64,000 bases of DNA, taken from contig NZ_JAKGAP010000016.1 in NCBI RefSeq assembly GCF_021532375.1, forward strand, positions 40,923 to 104,922, written 5' to 3'. Of the stretch, positions 16,983 to 25,678 are shown piece after piece (position 1 is the stretch's first letter; every line of letters starts with the position of its first letter). The notes below the pieces were generated by a model. That model made no database searches and was not told the DNA's origin. It saw nothing but the letters and a program-made list of their open reading frames with translations. The DNA comes from Paenibacillus alkaliterrae (GTDB taxonomy: Bacteria; Bacillota; Bacilli; Paenibacillales; Paenibacillaceae). The position numbers and the translations under genes were made by a program.

Positions 16983-18359
16983 TTACCAACCGGGAAGATT
17001 CAATTGCTGCGCCTGCTTCTCTACGTCTTTGTCATAATCTTCGGCGCCTTTCTTGGCGCCGCTGATACCGCTGCCGACCGCAACCGTAATATTTTCCAGG
17101 TTAGGTCCCTTAACAGGCGACACGAACTCAAGGGCCGGTGCCGTTTTCCCTTCATCAAAATAACTCTGCATTTCCTTGACGCCCTGATATGTATCTTCCG
17201 GCAGCGCTACATCTTTGATCACGTAAGGTCCGACAGCTTTCAACGTGCCCGACAGGACAGCTTGACCTTCAGGCGATACGAAGTACTCCACCCACTTCTT
17301 CGCCGCGTCTGCCTTCTTCCCGTTCTTATTGATGTAAAGTCCGCTCGGCATCCATACCGTAAGGCCGTTGGTGTCGGCGCTGTCGCTTGGCTGCGCGAAT
17401 ACGCCGATGTCGTTCATTTTGTCCGGATAATTCTGGTTAATGGCGTCTAGAGCCGACGAAAGCATCGGATAATGCACACCGGTTCCTTCCGCGAGCATTT
17501 TCAAGCCTGCGTCGTAGGTGGTAGCGAGGAAATCTTTGTTCATGTATCCCGCCTTAAACACTTCCTCGATTTTTTCAAAACCGCGAAGTGCGGCAGGCGT
17601 AGCGGCGTACTTCGCTTTGTTGCCGGTATAATCCTCTGCAAAATTCGGAACCTGTTGCTGAACGTTATAGTAATCCGCCAGAACGAACAGCTGCGAGGTC
17701 CAAGTATCCTTATACGTTCCGATGACCGCGGTTTTACCCGCAGCTTTGATCTTTTCATTGTTGGCCATGAACTCTTTCCATGTCTGGGGTACCGTTAAGC
17801 CGAGATCAGCATAAATCTTTTTGTTGTAAAGGATGGCGCCGGCATTGGTTGAACCGACGGGTACGCCGAATACCTTCCCGCCCGATGTGACCGTCTCTTT
17901 AAATGAATCAAGGATATTGGCCATATAAGACTCGTTTGTAAGGTCCAGGAAGTTTTCTTCCGGATTGAGAGCCTGCAGGAGCGATCCCGAGTTGTAAACC
18001 AGCAGATCGGCCATATCGTCAGTGGCGAGACGCGTCTTGACCAGGTTATCGCCTTCCGTACCGTCCGGTTTGATATCCCATTCGATAGCGATATTCAGCT
18101 TCTTCTCTGCTTCGGCCGCTACAACTTTAAGAGCTTCAAGCGTAGTCCCCGTGTTGCCGACCATCAGGGTGATCGTTGTCTTTTCGGCAGAAGTGTCTGA
18201 GTTGGAATTTCCGGAAGTTTGTTCGCCGCCCGCTTCAGCCGTATTGTTCATGGCTGCCGGTTGATTGTTTCCTCCGCTGCCTCCACAGCCCGCAATCACC
18301 GCAAAGACTAGAAGGACACAGGTAACGAATGCAATCGTTTTGCTTTTCGTCTTACTCAT
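16983..18359 (-). CDS. Sugar ABC transporter substrate-binding lipoprotein (family 1)
   Basis: Extracellular binding protein of 458 residues. A signal peptide with lipobox VIAGC places the lipidated Cys at residue 25, followed by a Gly/Asn/Ser linker and the SBP_bac_1 fold (MLVGNTGTTLEALK-like start, FGVPVGSTNAGAILYNKKIY in the middle). An AGGAGG site is 8 nt from the start. It is encoded directly downstream of the YesM/YesN-type sensor-regulator pair, the usual arrangement for regulator-controlled CUT1 importers in Paenibacillus. The ligand is unknown. Confidence 0.92.
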   Translation of the reverse strand: MSKTKSKTIAFVTCVLLVFAVIAGCGGSGGNNQPAAMNNTAEAGGEQTSGNSNSDTSAEKTTITLMVGNTGTTLEALKVVAAEAEKKLNIAIEWDIKPDGTEGDNLVKTRLATDDMADLLVYNSGSLLQALNPEENFLDLTNESYMANILDSFKETVTSGGKVFGVPVGSTNAGAILYNKKIYADLGLTVPQTWKEFMANNEKIKAAGKTAVIGTYKDTWTSQLFVLADYYNVQQQVPNFAEDYTGNKAKYAATPAALRGFEKIEEVFKAGYMNKDFLATTYDAGLKMLAEGTGVHYPMLSSALDAINQNYPDKMNDIGVFAQPSDSADTNGLTVWMPSGLYINKNGKKADAAKKWVEYFVSPEGQAVLSGTLKAVGPYVIKDVALPEDTYQGVKEMQSYFDEGKTAPALEFVSPVKGPNLENITVAVGSGISGAKKGAEDYDKDVEKQAQQLNLPGW

Positions 18360-18511
18360 TCCGCAACATCCTCCTTTTAAACTCTGTTATACGTTCGCGG
18401 TGAACCTAACAGAATCTTTAGATATAGTCTATCGTTATTAAATTCTATTGAATACCTGCGTTCTTGTCTTTTTAAGGGGGGTGATTTTTCTTTTTTGCAT
18501 GCTTTGATGCC

Positions 18512-20038
18512 TTACCTTGATTGGTTGGCGTTCATTCGTTTTGCATAAGCATTTGGCGGTTCGCCTACGATTTTTTTAAACAATAGGCTGAAATGCTTCG
18601 GATCCTCATAACCTACGAGCCCGCATACGTCGGAGAGACGCTCCACCCCTCCCTCCAGCAGTTCCTTTGCCTTTCCCACGCGATACCGGATGACATAATC
18701 GGAAAAGGTGGACCCGGTTTGCGTCTTGAACAATCTCGACAAATAACCCAAGCTGACATGATTGTCACCCGCGAACTGCTGCAAGGAAAGATCGTGCTGA
18801 TAATTGGCGTGGATCCAATTCAGTAAGATGGGAACAAGGCCCTTTGGCTTCAAATCCTTCGGTCCGGACTCACAGAACAAGCTGAAGGCTTTGCCTACCA
18901 GCCAATCCGATAATTCCGAATAGCCGGAGATTTCATTCAGCAATTTGATATCCTCTTGTAATTTGTTGATATTGATTTCCGTCTTGGACGAGGATTGAAG
19001 ATTATACTTCAGGGAATAAAACAGATCGTTCACGAACAACATCAATTGCCTAACGGTAATTTCCTTCTTTTGCAGCTCCAGCAAGAGCTTATCGACCGTT
19101 TCTTTTCCTTTCAGAATATCTCCTTTTTTCAGAAGGGTTTGCAGCACCCGGACCTTGTCCCACACCCCGCTTACATCGGCATCTTCCGCCTTTGTCTCGG
19201 GGCCAATAAACGTAGAAACACCCAATTTCCGATGTTCTTCAATCTGTTTATTTAAGAAAATAAAGCATTTATTCGCGTTTTCCTTCTCTTTTTTGAGAAC
19301 ATAACTGATATGCACGCAGATATGGCGTTCATTCAGATAACGAAATAAAGACGTTAAGCCGGTTTTTATGCCGGGACAGCGGGAATCTTCATCCGCCGGA
19401 ACGAGGATCGCCTTTCTCTGTGAATCGATACTGATACAGTGAATCTCATGCTCTTCGACACATCCGCTCAGGAAATGTTGTTTGATTTCGCGGTCGGTGA
19501 TACCGGTCTCTCTCCAGCTTTTTGAAGCAGCCCAGTTTTCCAGCAGGAGCAGCGCCATGCCGTATTTACGCCGGAAAATGGAAGCCGCTATTTCGTTATC
19601 CTGCATAGCAGCAGCGAACAGCATCTGCGCGACGGACCAATTGATTCTTTCTTCTAATTGTTTCGAATCGTTCTCTATATTTTGAATGGCCTTATCCACC
19701 GTTTTGTATAAGACGTCCTTTTTGACAGGCTTCAATAAGTAATCGATAACGCCGATTTTCATCCCTTTCTGGGCATATGCAAATTGATCGTGAACACTTA
19801 AGATGATGCTTTTTATCGTTGAATCTGTCCGGTTCAGTTCGCTGATTAATTCCAAACCGTCGATCCCGGGCATATTGATATCGGTCAATACCAGCTGGGG
19901 CACTGTTAGGTTTGCGGCGGATAAGGCGTCTTCCCCATTCTCAAATGCGAAAATCTTATGCGACGGTTCGTAAACTTTAAACAGCTCTATAAGTTCGGCC
20001 AGGGCCCACCGTTCATCTTCCACTAAAAATATGTTCAT
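18512..20038 (-). CDS. Two-component response regulator, AraC-type output (YesN family)
   Basis: Regulator of 508 residues. The receiver domain (1-120) has the acidic pair E7/D8, phosphoacceptor D53 in LTDINMPGIDG and Lys in DYLLKPVKKD. The C-terminal 100 residues form an AraC DNA-binding domain (LSLQQFAGDNHVSLGYLSRL and SDVCGLVGYEDPKHFS). The middle 280 residues are a helical linker typical of YesN proteins. Its start overlaps the sensor-kinase gene by 26 nt, with AAAAGGAGG inside the kinase 3' end. It probably activates the downstream transporter operon. Confidence 0.92.
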   Translation of the reverse strand: MNIFLVEDERWALAELIELFKVYEPSHKIFAFENGEDALSAANLTVPQLVLTDINMPGIDGLELISELNRTDSTIKSIILSVHDQFAYAQKGMKIGVIDYLLKPVKKDVLYKTVDKAIQNIENDSKQLEERINWSVAQMLFAAAMQDNEIAASIFRRKYGMALLLLENWAASKSWRETGITDREIKQHFLSGCVEEHEIHCISIDSQRKAILVPADEDSRCPGIKTGLTSLFRYLNERHICVHISYVLKKEKENANKCFIFLNKQIEEHRKLGVSTFIGPETKAEDADVSGVWDKVRVLQTLLKKGDILKGKETVDKLLLELQKKEITVRQLMLFVNDLFYSLKYNLQSSSKTEININKLQEDIKLLNEISGYSELSDWLVGKAFSLFCESGPKDLKPKGLVPILLNWIHANYQHDLSLQQFAGDNHVSLGYLSRLFKTQTGSTFSDYVIRYRVGKAKELLEGGVERLSDVCGLVGYEDPKHFSLLFKKIVGEPPNAYAKRMNANQSR

Positions 20039-21860
20039 GCACAGCAGCCTCCTTTTCCTCTTGTTCGTACGTCTGATATGGAAACTCCAATTTAACAGTT
20101 GTCCCCCTGCCGGGGCTGCTTACGATTGTTAGATCGGATTTCTCACCGTAAAAGAGTCGGATTCGCTGCCCAATGTTTTGGAGACCGATTCCGTGCATAT
20201 CGTCGCGGAGCTCGTTAATCCGGAAGGGTGAATGAAGCGATCTCTGCAGCTCCAGCAATTTCTCTTCATCCATTCCTTTTCCGTTATCGGTTACTTCAAT
20301 TACGAGGTTGTCCCCGTTTCTGCGCGCGCTTAACGTAATACAGCCCCCTGTCTTCATCTTCCCAAGTCCGTGATTGATTGCATTTTCAATGAGGGGCTGG
20401 ATGGTGAGCTTCAGTACGGATGCCTTCCGCAGCGCCTCGGGTATATCGCAGCTAAGCTCAAAGCGGTCGCTGAAACGATGCTGCTGAATGTTCATATAAT
20501 TGCCGATATGGTTCAGTTCTTCCCGGAGCGGCACGGGATGCTGCAAATTGTTCATACTGTATTGAAACAATTCCGCCAGCGATTCCGACATTTCGGCTAC
20601 CTCTTCGATTCCTCTGATCCGGCTGATCGATTTCATAATGTTTAAGGTATTGTACAAAAAATGCGGATTGATTTGAGCCTGAAGCGCGGATAATTGGGCA
20701 TTCTTCTCCGCCAGCTTGGACTCGTACACTTCACTGATCAAGCGGGAAATGCTGTCAAGCATATTGTTGTATATCCGGCTTAACCGGCTGATTTCGTTAT
20801 TGCCCTTGAACTCCATGCGCTGATTAAGATCGCCCTGCTCCACCCGGTTCATCTTCTTCATCATATAGCGCAGCTGGAGTGTAATATGATGGGACAGAAT
20901 ATAGGAGACGACGGCGATTAACAGCATGGCCAGAAGGCCGACGAGAATCAGAATATATTGCGACTTTTTTTGCTTGGACAAAAGAAAATCGTTCGGAATC
21001 AGGATCATCGTGTTCCATTTGGTATAGTCCGATTTTTCATAGGTGTAGAGGTACTGCTTGCCGTTCCAGATCATATCTCCCGAGCGGCTTTCACCCGCAA
21101 AGATCGAAGTATCCAAGTCTATGTTCGTTCGGCCGGTCAGCTCGTTCTTATTGTCGTAAACGATATTTCCTTCTTCCGTTACTATAAATACACGCATATT
21201 TCTCTCTACTTCATTGCTGTCGGAATGAACCAGCATATTATCGATCACTTTGACATTGATATTGATCTTCATGTAGGCGATGATTTCCCGGTAAGGTATG
21301 CGGTTGATGTTGCGGACAAAAGAGATGACTTTCTCTTGACGGCCCCCGCCTGTATCTTCTTCGGTAACGGGCAGCAAGAAAAATTTGTTCCGCATCACGC
21401 TCTCATTGTTGTTATACCAGAACTCGTCCAGCAAGCTGAAGCTTACCTTCGGACCGTTCGCTTTTGATACATAATAGACGACATTATCGAGTGCGAATAG
21501 ATATATGCTTTGCAATTGAGGCCTCGGCTGCAAGTGCGTGAACAGCCGCTTGTTAATCGTCAATTCGATTTCGTTTTGTTCGACGTCATTCTTGGATTGG
21601 TAATGGTCCAGCAAACTTCTTTGGAGGACGGGATCGCCGAAAATGGATACGGATAATTTCTCAATATCCTGAATGTACAGCTCAACCGTCCGGCTGAATT
21701 GCCTGGTTATGGTGTCCGATAGGGAAACCGTCTGATTTTTGATATCGCTTACATTTTTGTAATAAAAAATAAGGCACGTCAAAATGACGATAAATAGGGA
21801 AACGACCGAGAAGGTAACAAACATCTTGGTCTTTAGCATGTAATCGTTCCATTTTTTCAT
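20013..21860 (-). CDS. Sensor histidine kinase (YesM family)
   Basis: Membrane kinase of 615 residues. A first helix near residues 12-34 and a second near 305-325 flank an extracytoplasmic sensor domain of about 270 residues (dCache-like). HAMP, a coiled coil and the His_kinase domain with QINPHFLYNT follow, then an HATPase_c domain (NAINHGLGK N-box, DNGKGMD G1 box). This is the standard YesM architecture for sensing extracellular saccharides. It is the first gene of the sensor-regulator-transporter array, preceded by a 567-bp gap. Confidence 0.92.
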   Translation of the reverse strand: MKKWNDYMLKTKMFVTFSVVSLFIVILTCLIFYYKNVSDIKNQTVSLSDTITRQFSRTVELYIQDIEKLSVSIFGDPVLQRSLLDHYQSKNDVEQNEIELTINKRLFTHLQPRPQLQSIYLFALDNVVYYVSKANGPKVSFSLLDEFWYNNNESVMRNKFFLLPVTEEDTGGGRQEKVISFVRNINRIPYREIIAYMKININVKVIDNMLVHSDSNEVERNMRVFIVTEEGNIVYDNKNELTGRTNIDLDTSIFAGESRSGDMIWNGKQYLYTYEKSDYTKWNTMILIPNDFLLSKQKKSQYILILVGLLAMLLIAVVSYILSHHITLQLRYMMKKMNRVEQGDLNQRMEFKGNNEISRLSRIYNNMLDSISRLISEVYESKLAEKNAQLSALQAQINPHFLYNTLNIMKSISRIRGIEEVAEMSESLAELFQYSMNNLQHPVPLREELNHIGNYMNIQQHRFSDRFELSCDIPEALRKASVLKLTIQPLIENAINHGLGKMKTGGCITLSARRNGDNLVIEVTDNGKGMDEEKLLELQRSLHSPFRINELRDDMHGIGLQNIGQRIRLFYGEKSDLTIVSSPGRGTTVKLEFPYQTYEQEEKEAAVHEHIFSGR

Positions 21861-22119
21861 ACCGGCTCACTCCGCATCTACAGGTTGAGGACTTTGTATT
21901 CGGTCGGTCTGTCCCCATTATACAATGGATTCTGTGGATATACATTGCTTTCCTATTTGTACTGAACAACTGGAATAAGACAATGAAAATTCTCATACAA
22001 AACATAACAAAAAACGTTAAAACCCTTCGTATCTTTAACTTCATGAGATCCTCCTAATCCTCACCTGTATTATCAAACTTTTTGACATTGTGGACACGAT
22101 ATGATGTCATTTTATCTCA

Positions 22120-22169
22120 CTAAAGCAATGAACCAGCTCCATATGATGGCGGCTGGTTCATTGCTTTAG
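22120..22169. terminator. Perfect 18-bp stem-loop
   Basis: The 18 bases at 22120-22137 are the exact reverse complement of 22152-22169, around a 14-nt loop. There is no long T-run, but both flanks are AT-rich. It lies between the end of the pcp-side transcription unit and the promoter region of the sensor-kinase operon. It probably acts as a bidirectional insulator/terminator; an RNA or protein-binding role is also possible. Confidence 0.5.
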
Positions 22170-22180
22170 AACTATTTTAT

Positions 22181-22312
22181 TCATTTTTCTGACAATCTTA
22201 TAACCGTAAAGTCTGAGTAATAAATCAATTTCTCAATGGCACTTTGAATCCTTAGTATGCGTTGCAACAGTGCCTCATACACCGAGTGAAGATGGTTAGC
22301 ATTGTTCGTCAA
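22181..22312 (-). CDS. Possible small ORF (43 aa), unrecognised
   Basis: A TTG-started frame of 43 codons encodes an amphipathic helical peptide (YEALLQRILRIQSAIEKL in its centre). A weak purine-rich site precedes it. The composition looks protein-like and faintly recalls Spo0E-type small phosphatases, but the SxxxD signature is not present. It could be a remnant of a longer gene. It lies between two hairpins downstream of pcp. Confidence 0.22.
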   Translation of the reverse strand: MTNNANHLHSVYEALLQRILRIQSAIEKLIYYSDFTVIRLSEK

Positions 22313-22327
22313 TCTTGCCGACGAACA

Positions 22328-22375
22328 AAAAAAGACGGCTCAGCGAGCGGGGGTCCGCCAACCTGGTCGTCTTCT
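22328..22375 (-). terminator. Forked rho-independent terminator, copy A
   Basis: On the minus strand an 8-bp outer stem (AAGACG.. with ..CGTCTT, including one G-U pair) encloses an inner GCGG/CCGC hairpin and is followed by seven T residues. A nearly identical element lies at 27598-27647. It follows pcp and ends that transcription unit. Base changes between the copies keep the outer stem paired, so the structure itself appears conserved. Confidence 0.75.
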
Positions 22376-22379
22376 ATAG

Positions 22380-22420
22380 CCTTATCGGCATCTGAATATG
22401 ATGCATCGATGCCGATAAGG
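22380..22420 (-). terminator. Hairpin immediately after pcp
   Basis: A 13-bp perfect stem (CCTTATCGGCATC at 22380-22392 with its complement at 22408-22420) has a 15-nt loop and begins 8 nt after the pcp stop. It precedes the forked terminator and may stabilise the pcp mRNA 3' end. Confidence 0.5.
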
Positions 22421-22427
22421 TGAATAT

Positions 22428-23078
22428 CTAACTGACCTTACCGTCTAAGACTACACTATCTATATCTACTTCCACTGCCGTTTGGATGGCGATTTCGAGT
22501 GCCCGTACAACGCTCTCGACGCTCATGCTTGGCTGACCTGGATGACGTACCGCCTGTTCCGGCAGATAAGGAATGTGAATGAATCCACCGCGGAGTTCCG
22601 GGAACTTCGTGGCAATGAGATGTGCTAACCCGTAGAAAAGGTGATTACAAACAAATGTGCCCGCAGTCTGGGAAACGGAAACCGGGATGCCCGCTTCACG
22701 CATCCTCTGCACGGTCGCTTTGATCGGAAGCGAGGACCAATAGGCAGCAGGCCCGTCCGGGATGATCGGTTCATCCATCGGCAGGTTGCCTTCATTATCA
22801 GAGATGGGAGCATCGTCTACATTGATGGCGATGCGTTCGATTGTCACATCACTCCGACCGCCTGCTTGGCCCACGCAGATCACGATATCGGGCATGACCT
22901 CTTCAATCGCTTGGCTCAAAACTTCGATCGATTTATGAAATACAGTAGGAATTTCACGGGTCACAACGGTCGCTTGATCAAATGTTTTCGCTTGCAGCAT
23001 CTTCACCGCTTCCAAAGCGGGATTCACGGGCTCTCCGCCAAACGGATCAAAACCTGTAACCAGTACTTGTTTACGCAT
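22428..23078 (-). CDS. pcp: Pyrrolidone-carboxylate (pyroglutamyl) peptidase I
   Basis: Cytoplasmic cysteine peptidase of 216 residues that removes N-terminal pyroglutamate from peptides. The catalytic triad falls at the classic family positions: E81 (TIERIAIN), C144 (GTFVCNHLFYG) and H168 (GFIHIPYLP). The N-terminus VLVTGFDPFGGEPVNP is diagnostic. Length is normal for the C15 family. It follows two tandem amidohydrolase genes by 15 nt, so the unit may degrade pyroglutamyl or other cyclic-amide compounds. Confidence 0.96.
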   Translation of the reverse strand: MRKQVLVTGFDPFGGEPVNPALEAVKMLQAKTFDQATVVTREIPTVFHKSIEVLSQAIEEVMPDIVICVGQAGGRSDVTIERIAINVDDAPISDNEGNLPMDEPIIPDGPAAYWSSLPIKATVQRMREAGIPVSVSQTAGTFVCNHLFYGLAHLIATKFPELRGGFIHIPYLPEQAVRHPGQPSMSVESVVRALEIAIQTAVEVDIDSVVLDGKVS

Positions 23079-23093
23079 GATAACCCCCTATAA

Positions 23094-24347
23094 TTAAAGA
23101 GTTGCCGGCTTGGTTGCTTCCACAGATTCGAGCGACCCTGCGACCCAGTTCCCTTTGTACATGACAGCCCGTCGTTTCGCTCTTCTGGCCACCGTCTCCG
23201 CCGAACAGCTGGCTTCAACCAACACAATGCTTGCCTCATCTCCGACTGCCGGCCAGACACGTTCGCCTTCTCTATTCAGAGGAGTCTTGCCGCCCGTGAT
23301 GAAACCAAGAGTTTCCGCTAACGACTTCTCACTGCTCCTGCCGAAACGTTCCGCTAACCGGCCTGCCTTCTCAAGCATATCGCCATTTCCGAAAGGAGCC
23401 CACGAATCATAGAAACCGTCACAACCTAGTGCAACTGCTACCCCTTTCTCATGCAAGAGTGGAAGTGGAGGGATGGGTCTGTTAATTGGAACGGTTGACA
23501 TGATTGAAATACCTAATGCAGCAAACGTATCGGCCATTTCACTGGCTTGTTCCAATGGCACATCTCCTAAAGCAAACGCATGGCTGATCGCTACTCTGCC
23601 CTGCCAGCGCGCTTCTTCTGTAAGCTCAACCAGTTTTTTCATCGTATATAACCCGATAGAACCTGGATCATGTATATGGATATCAATATCCGCATTGGCC
23701 TCTACCGCAATTTCCATCATTTGCTGTAATGATCCCTTAATATGGCCGTCGACTCCACCGGGATCCAAGCCGCCAACTAGGGTTGCTCCCTCGCGCATGG
23801 CCTGTCGCATTAAGTCAGCCGCCTGTGTGCGCAATAACCCTTGCTGTGGAAAAGCCACAATTTCATACGTCATTTTGTCACTGTACGTCTCCAGCGCCGC
23901 ACGAACACCCTCTAAGTTCTTAAGACCAACATAAGGATCAATATTCACATGGGTACGTATATGGGTAGACCCTGCCTGCAGAATAAGCTCCAGCATCTTC
24001 TCTGCTCTTTGCTTGACTGATTTCTCCAGGGCAGGAAGCTCTTGCGCTTCGAGCTCCAAGCGTTCAATAAGGCTCTTGACAGGCGTACACGATTTCCAGG
24101 GTAAACTTAGATACGTTTTATCCAAATGATTGTGTTTTTCGACAAAAGATGGCAGCGCTAACAGGTGGTTTGCATTCGTTTGGGGAAAATCGCTTTGCAG
24201 CGGATTGGCTGCGGAAACGATTTGCTTTATCTTCCCCTCTTCGATGAGAATATGGCAAATTTCCGTCTCTGTCCCTATAACAACGCCATTCTCATATTGA
24301 TATCCACTCTCCAAACGAACATTGGTTAACCAAAAAGCAGAGCTCAT
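23094..24347 (-). CDS. Metal-dependent amidohydrolase (cytosine deaminase-like), copy 1
   Basis: TIM-barrel amidohydrolase of 417 residues. Metal-binding landmarks are HNHLDKT near residue 70, DIHIHDPG in the middle and the later SHAFALGD and GCDGFYDSW segments, as in cytosine deaminase/CodA-like enzymes. The ATG at 24347 was chosen because AAAGGA lies 9 nt upstream; a GTG at 24365 lacks a site. It is a tandem paralogue of the upstream gene. N- and C-terminal segments are nearly identical between the copies, while the middle has diverged. The substrate is unknown; neighbouring peptidases suggest cyclic amides or N-acyl compounds. Confidence 0.88.
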   Translation of the reverse strand: MSSAFWLTNVRLESGYQYENGVVIGTETEICHILIEEGKIKQIVSAANPLQSDFPQTNANHLLALPSFVEKHNHLDKTYLSLPWKSCTPVKSLIERLELEAQELPALEKSVKQRAEKMLELILQAGSTHIRTHVNIDPYVGLKNLEGVRAALETYSDKMTYEIVAFPQQGLLRTQAADLMRQAMREGATLVGGLDPGGVDGHIKGSLQQMMEIAVEANADIDIHIHDPGSIGLYTMKKLVELTEEARWQGRVAISHAFALGDVPLEQASEMADTFAALGISIMSTVPINRPIPPLPLLHEKGVAVALGCDGFYDSWAPFGNGDMLEKAGRLAERFGRSSEKSLAETLGFITGGKTPLNREGERVWPAVGDEASIVLVEASCSAETVARRAKRRAVMYKGNWVAGSLESVEATKPATL

Positions 24348-24368
24348 CCTCGTCCATCCTTTCACTGA

Positions 24369-25589
24369 TCAAATATCCCCCGCGACTAAATTGCCTTTAT
24401 AAAAAACTGCCCGTCGTTTCGCTCTTCTGGCCACCGCCTCCGCCGAACAGCTGGCTTCAACCAACACAACGCTCGCTTCATCTCCGACTGCCGGCCAGAC
24501 AAGTTTGCCTTCTTTATTCAGAGGAGTCTTGCCGCCCGTGATGAAACCAAGCGCTTGTGATAAGGAATACTCATCGATGAAGCGGTAGAGCTCCGCCAAG
24601 CGGCCTGCCTTCTCCAAATTGTCTCCGATACCGAACGGTGACCAATGATCCGTAATGCTGTCATTACCCAGTTCAACCTTTACCCCTTTCTCATGGAGCA
24701 TAGGAATAGGCATGGCGGCTGCGCCTATCGGAACGGTTGAAGTGATGGAGATGCCCAGCTCGGCAAACATCTCCGCCAGTTCAGCGGCCGCCGGAGAAGG
24801 AGATCCGGCAAAACCGAAGGCATGGCTCACCGCCACTCTTCCTTGCCAGCCTGCTTCTTCCGTAAGCGCAGCCAGTCGCTTCATTGTAAAGATCCCTAAA
24901 TGATCCCGGTCATGGATGTGGATATCGATATCGGCATTAGCCTCAACTGCGATGTCCATGATCGTTTGCAAAGATACTTCAATGTTCTCATCGACGGTAG
25001 CCGGATCTACGCCGCCAACCAGAGCAGCCCCTTGACGCATAGCCTGTCTCACTAGATCTGCCGACTGCGAACGCAATAAACCATGCTGAGGGAAGGCCAC
25101 AACTTCATAGGAAATTTTTCCTGATAAAGTCTCCAGCGCTTGCATTGTAGCCTCGAGATTTTTCAACCCGATAACCGGATCGATATTACAATGAGTGCGC
25201 ACATGAGTAGAGCCGAAGCCGATCAGGAGATCAAGCATTTTCTCCGCTCTCTCCTTCGCCGCAGGCAGTAACTTCGGCAGCAGTTCTCTTTCTTCTTCCA
25301 TGCGTCCAAAAATGCCGGATACCGGTCTAACCGCTTTCCATGGGCCGCCATAATAGGTTTTATCAATGTGGATATGCATTTCTTTAAAGGAAGGGAGCAA
25401 TAAGAGGTTTTTCGCATCCTTTTTCGGAAGATCACTTTCCAACGGCTTGGCAGCGGAAACGATTTCAGAAATTTTGCCGTCTTCAACCCGAATATGACAA
25501 ATTTCCGTCTCTGTACCTGTAACAACACCATTCTCGTATTGATAGCCGCTCTCCAAGCGTACATTCGTTAACCAATAAGCGGAATTCAT
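24369..25589 (-). CDS. Metal-dependent amidohydrolase (cytosine deaminase-like), copy 2
   Basis: Paralogue of the next gene, 406 residues. It has the HIHIDKTYYGG metal motif near residue 64, DIDIHIHDRDHLG in the middle and GNDSITDHW near residue 295. The ATG at 25589 has GAAAGGGTG upstream; the in-frame GTG at 25601 overlaps that site. A sigma-A-like promoter lies 55-85 nt upstream. It shares the N-terminal LTNVRLESGYQYENGVV block and the C-terminal VLVEASCSAE block with its neighbour. The two enzymes probably have related but distinct substrates. Confidence 0.88.
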   Translation of the reverse strand: MNSAYWLTNVRLESGYQYENGVVTGTETEICHIRVEDGKISEIVSAAKPLESDLPKKDAKNLLLLPSFKEMHIHIDKTYYGGPWKAVRPVSGIFGRMEEERELLPKLLPAAKERAEKMLDLLIGFGSTHVRTHCNIDPVIGLKNLEATMQALETLSGKISYEVVAFPQHGLLRSQSADLVRQAMRQGAALVGGVDPATVDENIEVSLQTIMDIAVEANADIDIHIHDRDHLGIFTMKRLAALTEEAGWQGRVAVSHAFGFAGSPSPAAAELAEMFAELGISITSTVPIGAAAMPIPMLHEKGVKVELGNDSITDHWSPFGIGDNLEKAGRLAELYRFIDEYSLSQALGFITGGKTPLNKEGKLVWPAVGDEASVVLVEASCSAEAVARRAKRRAVFYKGNLVAGDI

Positions 25590-25645
25590 AATTTCGTTCA
25601 CCCTTTCTCTCGACTTGTCCTTATTTCATTGTACCTGGTGGGATA

Positions 25646-25675
25646 ATTATAAAAAGGGTAGATTTATTTTTGCAA
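25646..25675 (-). promoter_or_regulatory. Candidate sigma-A promoter for the amidohydrolase-pcp unit
   Basis: On the minus strand TTGCAA (25675-25670) and TATAAT (25651-25646) are 18 nt apart. The -10 is perfect and the -35 matches four of six. It lies between the regulator gene and the first amidohydrolase. Confidence 0.45.
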
Positions 25676-25678
25676 ATT

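Larger units (their letters stand above)
21861..22427. other. Intergenic region of 567 bp between the sensor-kinase start and the pcp stop
   Basis: This should hold the promoter of the sensor-kinase operon. I could not fix a convincing -35/-10 pair. A TTGACA at 22082 and TATGAT at 22100 lie on the plus strand but are only 12 nt apart. The region contains an 18-bp perfect stem (22120-22169), a possible 43-codon minus-strand reading frame, a conserved forked terminator and another hairpin, each listed separately. Confidence 0.6.

Noticed and set aside
22082..22105. TTGACA followed by TATGAT on the plus strand as a sigma-A promoter
   Set aside because: The spacing is only 12 nt, and no plus-strand gene lies downstream.
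22328..22375. Forked element considered as a riboswitch
   Set aside because: It lies at the 3' end of genes, ends in a T-tract and is followed by no coding sequence it could control, so termination is the simpler reading.
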